A stretch of DNA of 7,738 bases from an uncultured Bacteroides sp. (GTDB lineage: Bacteria; Bacteroidota; Bacteroidia; Bacteroidales; Bacteroidaceae): contig CAKUYM010000205.1 of the NCBI GenBank assembly GCA_934716785.1, forward strand, positions 1 to 7,738, written 5' to 3'. The notes beneath the pieces were generated by a model. It saw only the letters and a list, made by a program, of their open reading frames with translations. It had not been told where the DNA came from and did no database searches. This document shows, in pieces, positions 1 to 6,561 of the stretch. Position 1 is the stretch's first letter. Every line of letters begins with the position of its first letter. The position numbers were made by a program, and so were the translations under genes.

Positions 1-278
1 CGCTTTATCCATGTGGTTCTCTTCCTATGATTGCAACAAGAAAAGACGTTTTTATGCGTATTTGTAAAACAGCTGATGATGTTTGGCTTAATACTATGTG
101 TCGTTATTCAGGTTATCAAGTGGTAGCTATATTGGACCGATGTCCATTATTGGAAATTATAAATATGAATAATCAAACATTGACTTCTATAAATTACGGT
201 GCAGAAAACTATAAACAGCAGAAAGCGGTAAGAGAGTTCTGTATTACTCAAGGAAAAGATCCCTTTGAAAATTTGTAA
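1..278 (+). CDS. Glycosyltransferase (family-2-like), C-terminal fragment cut by window edge
   Basis: This is the last ~92 codons of a gene that begins left of the window. The reading frame is open from base 3, well before the first ATG at 27, and the residues before that ATG read LYPCGSLP. That matches the G-G-x-L-Y-P-P-x-S-L block found late in a group of bacterial polysaccharide glycosyltransferases. About 14 residues on comes TADDVW followed by a hydrophobic stretch, the other hallmark of this group, whose members usually carry this Asp-Asp-x-Trp near the C-terminus. The ATG at 27 is therefore internal and not a start. The nucleotide-sugar-binding DXD region would lie upstream, so donor and acceptor cannot be judged. 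The gene ends in TAA, 11 bases before the TupA-like gene, which suggests co-transcription. The glycosyltransferase call rests on two short motifs; the exact family is less sure. Confidence 0.75.
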   Translation, partial: LYPCGSLPMIATRKDVFMRICKTADDVWLNTMCRYSGYQVVAILDRCPLLEIINMNNQTLTSINYGAENYKQQKAVREFCITQGKDPFENL

Positions 279-289
279 AATATATAATT

Positions 290-1147
290 ATGAAAACATT
301 AAACAAATGTGTATCTCGTATAGTGTCTTATATTTCGCCTAAACTTCATTTTAGTTTGGCTTATTTCAATCATAGGCATAAATGGCCAAATCTAAAAAAT
401 CCGACAGACTTATCCGAACTTTGGATAAAGCGTTTATTAAATGGTACGATCAACCAGTATTATTTTTTAGCAGATAAATATAAAGTACGAAAATATGTTG
501 CTGAATGTGGTTGTGGCGAGATATTGACAAAATTAATATCCTGTTATTCCTCAAAGGATGAACTGGACTATGCTAAGCTTCCTGATAAGTTCGCTTTAAA
601 GGCAAATTGGGGGGCAGGGATGAATCTTATTTGTACAGATAAGTCGAAGTATACTCAAGAGCAGTTAAAAATGCAAATTGAAAAATGGCTATCATCCCCT
701 CCATTTACTTTTTCAGAAAGACATTATAATCTTATAGAAAGAAAAATTGTATGCGAAGAATTTATAGATGATGGAACTGGTGGCTTTCCGATAGATTACA
801 AATTTATTTGTGTAAAGGGAGAAATTATGGCTATATTAGTATGTAATGATAGAGAAACAGGGCATGCCGATTATATTCCATATGATATAAATTGGAATCC
901 TCGTTTCGATTATTGTATAGCAGTACATAATGTAGATGAATTAATCCCATGCCCTTCCAATTTAGCTGCAATGATTGATTGTGTCAAGAAGTTGGCATCA
1001 AGTATTGATTTGGTGAGGATTGATTTGTATTCAAATGGAGATAAAATCTGGTTTGGTGAGATAACTCTTACTCCGGATGGTTGCATTTTCAGAAGATGGA
1101 CACAAAAAGCGATTGATGAAATGGGAGCATATTATAGAAATCATTGA
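290..1147 (+). CDS. TupA-like ATP-grasp protein
   Basis: This 285-residue protein has the layout of the TupA-like ATP-grasp family, named after a Bacillus teichuronopeptide gene and common in capsule loci. The N-terminus has the usual basic, aromatic stretch and the LADKYKVRKYV block (60-70). LPDKFALKANWGAG (97-110) carries the presumed ATP-binding Lys104. CEEFID (155-160) holds the adenine-region glutamates. DYKFICVKGEI (169-179) follows, and LVRIDLYSNG with WFGEITLTP (241-262) supplies the presumed metal- and phosphate-binding Asp and Glu. Length is normal for the family and no signal peptide or membrane segment is seen. Family knowledge suggests ATP-dependent joining of a carboxylate to an amine, as in adding amino acids or peptides to an acidic glycan; the substrate here is unknown. 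The leader is very A/T-rich without a Shine-Dalgarno sequence. The next gene follows after 10 bases. Confidence 0.88.
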   Translation: MKTLNKCVSRIVSYISPKLHFSLAYFNHRHKWPNLKNPTDLSELWIKRLLNGTINQYYFLADKYKVRKYVAECGCGEILTKLISCYSSKDELDYAKLPDKFALKANWGAGMNLICTDKSKYTQEQLKMQIEKWLSSPPFTFSERHYNLIERKIVCEEFIDDGTGGFPIDYKFICVKGEIMAILVCNDRETGHADYIPYDINWNPRFDYCIAVHNVDELIPCPSNLAAMIDCVKKLASSIDLVRIDLYSNGDKIWFGEITLTPDGCIFRRWTQKAIDEMGAYYRNH

Positions 1148-1157
1148 GAAATTGGAT

Positions 1158-2270
1158 ATGTCAAAACTCTGTATAATTTATAATACAGCTCCTCGTTATC
1201 GTGAGGCTGTATTTCGTATGATAGATGCAGAATACGAATGCGATTGGTATTTTGGGGAAACTAAAACGGATATTAAGGAGATGGATACTTCTTTGCTTAA
1301 GAACGTGAAGTATTATAAATCTGTAGGAAATCCTAATAGAATTTATTGGAAAAAAGGTGTCCTGAAGCTTCTATTCAAGAAGAAATATAAGAATTTTTTT
1401 TTATTAGCAGAGACACGTTCTGTTACAGATTGGCTGTTTTTTTTGTTGGCTGCAGCTTTTTTTCCAAATAAGAAGATTTATATATGGACACATGGCTGGT
1501 ATGGCAAGGAGACTGGCATTGATGCAAAGATGAAGTTGTGGTTGTATCGTCATGTTGCAGGCACATTCGTTTATGGGGATAGGGCAAAGAAGTTGTTAAT
1601 GGAAAAAAACATACCTGAAAATAGACTTTTTGCTATCCATAATTCTCTTAATTATGACGAACAGATATCGTTGAGGAAAAGCATGGGGACTTCTGATATC
1701 TTCAAGAATCATTTCAAAAATAGTTATCCTGTAATCATCTTTATAGGACGATTGACCAAAGTAAAGAAACTTGGAATGTTGGTTGACGCTCTCGCAAAAT
1801 TAGAGAGTCAAGGTGAATGTTATAATCTTGTATTCGTGGGGGATGGAGTAGAACGAGATGATCTTGAGAAGAAAGTTGTTACAATGAAGTTGCAAGATTG
1901 TGTGTGGTTTTATGGCGCTTGCTATGATGAAAAACACAATGCCGAGTTGATATATAATGCAGACTTATGTGTCTCTCCAGGCAATGTAGGTCTTACGGCA
2001 ATGCATGCACTTGTGTTTGGATGTCCTGTTATAACACATGATTGTTTTGAGTGGCAGATGCCAGAGTTTGAAGCGATACATGTTGGCGCAACAGGAGATT
2101 TTTTCAAAAAGGATGATGTGGAGGATTTGACCACAGTCATCAGTCGTTGGTTTGCCAAGAAGAAAGGTGAACGTGATGAGGTTCGTAATATGTGTTTCAA
2201 GGAAATAGATACATATTGGAATCCATATTATCAAATGAATGTGATAAAGAAAAATTTGAAACTCGTATGA
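1158..2270 (+). CDS. GT4-type glycosyltransferase
   Basis: A 370-residue GT-B fold glycosyltransferase of the GT4 group. The ATG at 1158 is preferred over the in-frame ATG at 1077: the longer version would run 71 bases into the TupA-like gene and add 27 residues with no family resemblance, whereas MSKLCIIYNTAPRYR is a natural N-terminal strand. The N-terminal half includes a hydrophobic patch (residues 80-102) and WTHGWYG (110-116). The C-terminal donor domain shows FIGRLTKVKKL (195-205), FVGDG (226-230), and SPGNVGLTAMHAL followed by GCPVITHD (273-295). The usual two glutamates of the EX7E motif are replaced here (Gly/Asn and His). This looks like a subgroup trait, since the region is otherwise intact. 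Product: probably one step in repeat-unit assembly at the inner face of the membrane. Its stop overlaps the next start by ATGA. Three long T runs lie at 1394-1463. Confidence 0.92.
   Translation: MSKLCIIYNTAPRYREAVFRMIDAEYECDWYFGETKTDIKEMDTSLLKNVKYYKSVGNPNRIYWKKGVLKLLFKKKYKNFFLLAETRSVTDWLFFLLAAAFFPNKKIYIWTHGWYGKETGIDAKMKLWLYRHVAGTFVYGDRAKKLLMEKNIPENRLFAIHNSLNYDEQISLRKSMGTSDIFKNHFKNSYPVIIFIGRLTKVKKLGMLVDALAKLESQGECYNLVFVGDGVERDDLEKKVVTMKLQDCVWFYGACYDEKHNAELIYNADLCVSPGNVGLTAMHALVFGCPVITHDCFEWQMPEFEAIHVGATGDFFKKDDVEDLTTVISRWFAKKKGERDEVRNMCFKEIDTYWNPYYQMNVIKKNLKLV
2267..2270 (+). promoter_or_regulatory. ATGA stop/start overlap (translational coupling)
   Basis: The TGA of the upstream glycosyltransferase (2268-2270) shares two bases with the ATG of the acetyltransferase (2267-2269). 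Such overlaps usually let the same ribosomes reinitiate and keep the two products in step. The overlap also decides the acetyltransferase start, because the earlier in-frame ATG at 2192 would put 25 extra residues inside the upstream gene. Confidence 0.7.
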
Positions 2271-2890
2271 CTATAGGCTATTTGTATTCGAAGTTTTTCA
2301 AGAAGATACTCAGAGGAAAAAGTATTCTGCATAGTAAAGTTGATAAAAAATCCAAAATTTATTCGGGCAGTCAATTTCAAGACTCTTCTTTGGGCAGATA
2401 TTCATATGTGGGATATGATTGTGAGATATTTAATTGTCAAATAGGTTCATTTTGTAGTATCGCAAATGGTGTGATAATTGGTGGAGCAAAGCATCCTTTA
2501 TCATGGGTTTCAACCTCACCTGTCTTTTATGTCGCAAAGGGTGGAACAGGCGAACATTTGGGGGGCTTGGAAGAACCTCAAAGAAAGCAAACCATTGTTG
2601 GCAACGATGTATGGATAGGTTCCAGAGCGATTATCATGGAAGGTGTAAATATTGGCAATGGCGTGGTAATAGGTTCTGGGGCAGTTGTTACTAAAGATGT
2701 GCCTGATTATGCAATTGTTGTTGGTGTTCCTGCAAGGATATTACGTTTCCGATTTGAAGAAGAAATAAGGCAGAAAATCTCTGAAACCAAATGGTGGAAT
2801 TTGTCTGAAGAGGAATTGAAAGAAGTTTCTATGCTGGTCGCAAACCCTAAAAAATTTTGTGATGCCTTGATTACTCCTAAAATAGAATAG
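2267..2890 (+). CDS. CatB/WbbJ-type hexapeptide O-acetyltransferase
   Basis: A 207-residue left-handed beta-helix acyltransferase of the xenobiotic/polysaccharide acetyltransferase group. Short hexapeptide-type repeats start near residue 40 and run through IGSFCSIANGVIIGG (59-73). Then comes HPLSWVSTSPVF (76-87), where His76 is the expected catalytic base and the loop up to ~108 is the usual insertion. The second helix block is VGNDVWIGSRAIIMEGVNIG (111-130) and on to VVTKDVPDYAIVVGVPARI (140-158). A short C-terminal helical tail with KWWNLSEEEL (175-184) is also typical. Family members move acetyl groups from acetyl-CoA to a sugar hydroxyl; in this operon the likely role is O-acetylation of the repeat unit, though a sugar amine acceptor cannot be excluded. 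The family also includes chloramphenicol and streptogramin acetyltransferases, but the context argues against resistance. Cytosolic, with no signal peptide. Translation is probably coupled to the gene before it. Confidence 0.93.
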   Translation: MTIGYLYSKFFKKILRGKSILHSKVDKKSKIYSGSQFQDSSLGRYSYVGYDCEIFNCQIGSFCSIANGVIIGGAKHPLSWVSTSPVFYVAKGGTGEHLGGLEEPQRKQTIVGNDVWIGSRAIIMEGVNIGNGVVIGSGAVVTKDVPDYAIVVGVPARILRFRFEEEIRQKISETKWWNLSEEELKEVSMLVANPKKFCDALITPKIE

Positions 2891-3107
2891 GTAGAATGCT
2901 ATATAATTCAGATAGTCTTCCCTAATGATAAAGATGGCTGTTTGATGAAGGGACTTATTGGATTGCCTGATAATCTTAAGTATAGGAAATGCTTCGAGTG
3001 GAAATAGAATACTTTATTTATAAACAGAAATTTATTGTTTGAACTTATAGCTTCCTTAATAATATAATGATGTTTAGGGAGGACTTGTTATATACTCAAA
3101 ATATTCG
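2891..3107 (+). other. Intergenic gap without a recognisable gene
   Basis: This 217-base stretch is the largest gap in the window. No ORF worth calling was found. In the acetyltransferase frame the sequence stays open for 38 codons after the TAG stop, then meets TAG at 3005 and TAA at 3065; the other two + frames are broken often. A weak inverted repeat (AAACA/TGTTT, 3022-3040) and TCCCT/AGGGA (2919-2953) are too poor to be called terminators. It separates the very A/T-rich left genes from the richer 3108-5365 block, so it may be a cassette junction. It may also hold an internal promoter. Confidence 0.6.
3038..3072 (+). promoter_or_regulatory. Possible weak internal promoter
   Basis: TTTG at 3038-3041 is followed 21 bases later by TATAATGATG (3063-3072). 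Bacteroidota housekeeping promoters typically have TTTG near -33 and TAnnTTTG near -7, so the upstream element and spacing fit but the downstream element matches poorly. Its position in the only large gap, before the WbuB-like gene, makes an internal promoter plausible. This is a tentative call. Confidence 0.2.
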
Positions 3108-4328
3108 ATGAAGATACTTGTTGTTACCCAATATTATTTTCCAGAACAGTTCCAGATTAATGAGATTGCTCCAGAACTTGCGAGGCGTGGACATGAGGTG
3201 ACTGTGCTTTGTGGAATCCCAAACTATCCCAAAGGGGTAGTGTTTGAAGGTTATGAAACGCAAGAGGATTGCATGCAAAGAGAATTGGAATATTTTGAAC
3301 AGACAGGAGTATGCATAATTCATGTTAAGCAGCACCCAAGAGGGCATAATCCTTTGGACTTATTATGGAATTATTTCAGTTTTGTAAAGATCAGCAAAAG
3401 AATTGTACACAAATTGTCATCCGACTTTGATGTGGTATTAGGGTACCAACTTAGTCCGATTACAAGTATGTATGCAGCCTTAGAATATAAGAAACTACAC
3501 GGCATACCTATCTTGTTTTATACGCTTGACCTTTGGCCTGTTTCGGCAGAGTCAATTTTGAAAAGCTACAAGAATCCGTTGATGTTGTTAGTGGCAAGGA
3601 TGAGCCGGAGACTTTATCAGAGTGCTGATCGAATATTAGTGACAAGCCGGCCTTTTATTGATTATTTGGAACGTATAAACGGAGTAGGACGTGAACGGAT
3701 GGGGTATCTGCCGCAACATGCTGGTGATACAATGTTGACAATGGATTTGCAAAAGGAGACGCATAATGGATGCGCAGACTTTATGTTTGCAGGAAATCTT
3801 GGCAAAGGACAGAGAATAGATGTAATTATAAATGCAGCTGCGTTACTGGGGGCAAGAGTTGATTATAAAGTGCATATAGTAGGTGATGGTAGTATGCGCA
3901 ACACCCTTGAAACTATGGCAAAAGAAAAAGGACTGAGCAATAATGTTATTTTTTATGGTAATCAAAAGCGGGATGATATGCCTTCTTTTTATAAGAAAGC
4001 TGATGTCTTGTTAATAACACTTCGTGGAAATAATGAAGTGGGTAACACGATGCCAGGTAAGTTGCAGATGTATATGACAACAGGCAAACCTATTCTGGGA
4101 GCAATCAATGGAGCTTCTAATGAAGTTATCAAAGAAGCGAAATGTGGGGCTTGTGTTGGAGCTGGAGATTATGAAGGCCTTGCGACTCTGATGAAATCGT
4201 ATATTGAAAATCCTGAAAAATATAAGAACTGTGGAAATAATGCCAGACAGTATTTTAAAGAACATTTCACTTTTGAACATTATATGAATAGTTTGGAAAA
4301 AGAACTCCAAATGCTTATCACGAAATAA
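3108..4328 (+). CDS. WbuB-like GT4 glycosyltransferase
   Basis: A 406-residue GT-B glycosyltransferase resembling the WbuB group of capsule and O-antigen enzymes. The start is firm: MKILVVTQYYFPEQFQINE (1-19) is the classic first strand and glycine-poor loop of this group, and a stop lies in frame at 3075. Further blocks are ELARRGHEVTVLCGIPNYP (23-41), the long linker ending HPRGHNPL (76-83), FYTLDLWPVSAES (137-149), MFAGNLGKGQRIDVII (226-241), HIVGDG (256-261), and the donor-site segment NTMPGKLQMYMTTGKPILG (313-331). In WbuB itself the product adds an aminodeoxy-L-sugar; that specificity is not shown here. The protein probably acts as a peripheral enzyme at the cytosolic membrane face. The next gene begins 2 bases after the stop. 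An AGGGAGGA stretch lies at 3076-3083, too far upstream to serve this ATG well. Confidence 0.93.
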   Translation: MKILVVTQYYFPEQFQINEIAPELARRGHEVTVLCGIPNYPKGVVFEGYETQEDCMQRELEYFEQTGVCIIHVKQHPRGHNPLDLLWNYFSFVKISKRIVHKLSSDFDVVLGYQLSPITSMYAALEYKKLHGIPILFYTLDLWPVSAESILKSYKNPLMLLVARMSRRLYQSADRILVTSRPFIDYLERINGVGRERMGYLPQHAGDTMLTMDLQKETHNGCADFMFAGNLGKGQRIDVIINAAALLGARVDYKVHIVGDGSMRNTLETMAKEKGLSNNVIFYGNQKRDDMPSFYKKADVLLITLRGNNEVGNTMPGKLQMYMTTGKPILGAINGASNEVIKEAKCGACVGAGDYEGLATLMKSYIENPEKYKNCGNNARQYFKEHFTFEHYMNSLEKELQMLITK

Positions 4329-4330
4329 AC

Positions 4331-5365
4331 ATGATTGAATTCAAGAAACTTATTAATGCCAAGGCTTTATATCAAGAGCCCGATAAGATTTGGGTAGCAA
4401 AAGGTATGAGGTTCTTTGCGGTTGACTATAACGGTAAACGAGTAAGCCGAGTGTTTAATGTGGGTGGACTGAAGGACAGACTGTTGGGCTGTCACCGGTT
4501 ATCGAGCCAATTGCTTCGTGTGGGGATACATCATTTGTCGCCATTGCGGAATGGTAATATTCTTGTTACGGCAAAGCGCAAGACTTACGTCTTTGATAAG
4601 GATGGCAAAGTGGTAAATGTATGGTCAGAATATCAAGGTAATAAGCCCGGGCATCAAGGCGTGTGTGTGGTTCCAAATGGCACGGTATTCTTTGCAGAGT
4701 ATTTGCTCAACCCCAAGCGCGATCATGATATTCATCTTTGGCGGAGTGTGGACAATGGTATGACGTTTCATATTGTAAAAACATGGAAAGCTGGTGACAT
4801 TCGTCATTTGCATTTTGTGAAATGGGATGAATATGAACATTGTTTGTGGCTTGGCACAGGTGATTATGGAGACAATGGCTGTGAAAACCGTCTTTATCGC
4901 TCGGCTGACAATGGAGAGACTTGGGAACTTGTAGGACAGTATAGTCAGGACTGGCGGGCTATTGGTGTTTGCTTCACTGAGGATGCGTTACTTTGGGGAA
5001 CTGATGCGGGTTCGTGCCCTGATATTGTACATTTTGTTCGTATGGATAGAAAGACTTGCAAGATTGAGGTTTTACAGGATTTTGAAGGTCCATGTCATGG
5101 CTGTGCATCGTTTGCAGATGGACGTGCTTTCTTCTCAACTGGCGTAGAAGGTGGTGAAAACGAGAAAGACCGTTATAGCCGTATGAAAGAATATAAAGAA
5201 GGAAAGTGTGAGAATGTATGGAAACTGAAAAAAGACAGTTGGCCATTAATTCTACAGTATGGGGTAATGAGATTTCCGCTTGGTACAGATACGTGCAATC
5301 GTGTTGTGTTTACTGCGATGGGGCTGAAAGGACATGGAGAATGTGTAATGATTGAGGATAAATAA
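4331..5365 (+). CDS. Asp-box (BNR-repeat) beta-propeller protein, function unknown
   Basis: A 344-residue protein predicted to fold as a sialidase-like beta-propeller. Two clear Asp-boxes (S-x-D-x-G-x-T-[WF]) are seen: SVDNGMTF (139-146) and SADNGETW (191-198). Around them are repeated strand-turn units such as NGNILVTAKRKTYVFDKDG (74-92) and PNGTVFFAEY (115-124), with LWLGTGDYG (172-180), LLWGTDAG (220-227) and DGRAFFSTG (263-271). There is no signal peptide or membrane segment, and 12 cysteines, including CHGC (255-258), so it looks cytosolic. Secreted sialidases with this fold normally carry export signals. Only 2 bases separate it from the gene upstream and 8 from the gene downstream, so it belongs to the operon. 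The role could be a glycosidase, lyase or epimerase-like enzyme, a sugar-binding scaffold, or an unrecognised transferase; the sequence does not decide. The codons are richer in G+C than in the left-hand genes. Confidence 0.75.
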   Translation: MIEFKKLINAKALYQEPDKIWVAKGMRFFAVDYNGKRVSRVFNVGGLKDRLLGCHRLSSQLLRVGIHHLSPLRNGNILVTAKRKTYVFDKDGKVVNVWSEYQGNKPGHQGVCVVPNGTVFFAEYLLNPKRDHDIHLWRSVDNGMTFHIVKTWKAGDIRHLHFVKWDEYEHCLWLGTGDYGDNGCENRLYRSADNGETWELVGQYSQDWRAIGVCFTEDALLWGTDAGSCPDIVHFVRMDRKTCKIEVLQDFEGPCHGCASFADGRAFFSTGVEGGENEKDRYSRMKEYKEGKCENVWKLKKDSWPLILQYGVMRFPLGTDTCNRVVFTAMGLKGHGECVMIEDK

Positions 5366-5373
5366 AGACGATA

Positions 5374-6531
5374 ATGAAAGAATATTCCAAAATACGAGTA
5401 TTATTGATAGAAGGTAGGGCGCGTCAAGTACTGCCAATGAGCAAGAGTTTACGAGAATTAGGATGTGAAATTACTACATACAATGGAAGTAAGTTAGATC
5501 CGGGATATGCGTCAAGATACCCTCATCGTAAATTGTTGGCATTTTGTGATATCCATAAGCCTGAAGAATTCTATAAAGCTATTAAGATAGAATTGGAGAA
5601 GTATCATTACGATATTGTAATTCCAATGAACGATGATGTTGCTATTATATTGGCAAAACACAAAGAAGACTTGAAACCATTAACGACAATAGCTTGTACA
5701 GATTGGTCTGTATTTGAAATGGCATGTGATAAATTACGGACAATGGAGGTATGTATGAAGAATGGATTACCTTGTCCACAAACATTTCTAAGTAAAGCGG
5801 ACTATTTGCGAAAGAAAGAAGAAGTTAAATATCCATTAGTTGTTAAACCTAGAACAGGATGTGCTGCTGTTGGCTTTCATATCGCAGAAGGTGAAGAGGA
5901 TGTAATTTCTTATTTTGACAAGGCTCAAATTAAGTATGGTCCGATGTTAATACAGGAGTTTATTCCTCAAGACGGTCTGCAATATAAGGCTGAACTTTAT
6001 ATAGATAGAGATGGCGAACTGAAAGGGGCTTGTGTTTTTGCAAAAGTCAGGTGGTATCCTATAAAAGGAGGTTCTAGCACGTTAAATGAAACTGTAAATC
6101 GACCGGATATTATAGCAAACTGTGAAGCCTTGTTGAAAGATATAAATTGGAGAGGTTATGCTGATATTGATTTGATAGAGGATACACGTGACGGAAAGAT
6201 TAAAATAATGGAGATAAACCCAAGAATCACGGGTAGTGTAAAGATTTGTTTTGAATCAGGTGTGAACTTCTCGAAAATGATTATTGATGATTTATTGTGC
6301 AATGAAGTTCAACCGCAATTTGACGTAAAACATAAATATATGCGTTTTATGCATACTGATATTTTGTGGTTTTTGAAATCTCCAAATAGATTCAGTTGTA
6401 CACCTTCTTGGTTTAATTTTCGTAATACCTGTGACCAAATATTCAGTTGGAATGACTTGTGGGTGTTTTTTGCCTTTACATTACAAGGCTTCAGTAAATT
6501 AATTAAAGATGCGAAAAGACGAAATGTATAA
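5374..6531 (+). CDS. ATP-grasp ligase (carboxylate-amine ligase type)
   Basis: A 385-residue ATP-grasp enzyme, of the carbamoyl-phosphate-synthase-like type and distinct from the TupA-like protein. An N-terminal Rossmann-like pre-ATP-grasp part (VLLIEGRARQVLPMSKSLRE, 9-28; DIVIPMNDDVA, 80-90) is followed by CDKLRTMEVCMKNGLPCP (118-135), where the ATP lid usually begins. YPLVVKPRTGCAAVGFHI (153-170) holds the ATP-binding Lys158. LIQEFIPQDG (192-201) is the adenine-site segment. ADIDLIED with IKIMEINPRITGS (263-288) supplies the metal-binding Glu280 and Asn282. The last ~60 residues are aromatic-rich and not recognised. Such enzymes activate a carboxylate as an acyl phosphate and join it to an amine or similar group. 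In a polysaccharide operon this may attach an amino acid to a sugar, or make a precursor for it; the substrate is unknown. It sits 8 bases after the propeller gene and 30 before the phosphoglycosyl transferase. Confidence 0.9.
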   Translation: MKEYSKIRVLLIEGRARQVLPMSKSLRELGCEITTYNGSKLDPGYASRYPHRKLLAFCDIHKPEEFYKAIKIELEKYHYDIVIPMNDDVAIILAKHKEDLKPLTTIACTDWSVFEMACDKLRTMEVCMKNGLPCPQTFLSKADYLRKKEEVKYPLVVKPRTGCAAVGFHIAEGEEDVISYFDKAQIKYGPMLIQEFIPQDGLQYKAELYIDRDGELKGACVFAKVRWYPIKGGSSTLNETVNRPDIIANCEALLKDINWRGYADIDLIEDTRDGKIKIMEINPRITGSVKICFESGVNFSKMIIDDLLCNEVQPQFDVKHKYMRFMHTDILWFLKSPNRFSCTPSWFNFRNTCDQIFSWNDLWVFFAFTLQGFSKLIKDAKRRNV

Positions 6532-6561
6532 TATTTTTACAATGGAGATACACACAAAGAT

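Noticed and set aside
1077..1157. Upstream in-frame ATG at 1077 as start of the GT4 gene
   Set aside because: It would overlap the TupA-like gene by 71 bases and add 27 residues unlike the family; the ATG at 1158 gives a natural N-terminal strand.
1922..2234. - strand ORFs opposite the end of the GT4 gene
   Set aside because: Shadows of a well-supported coding region, with no recognisable motif.
2192..2266. Upstream in-frame ATG at 2192 as start of the acetyltransferase
   Set aside because: The extra 25 residues lie inside the glycosyltransferase gene in another frame, and the ATGA overlap at 2267 is a typical operon start.
2503..2694. + strand ORF of 63 codons in another frame of the acetyltransferase
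   Set aside because: Lies wholly inside the hexapeptide-repeat region, and its translation has no pattern of its own.
2919..2953. TCCCT/AGGGA inverted repeat as a terminator
   Set aside because: The stem is only 5 bp with a loop of about 25 bases and no following T run.
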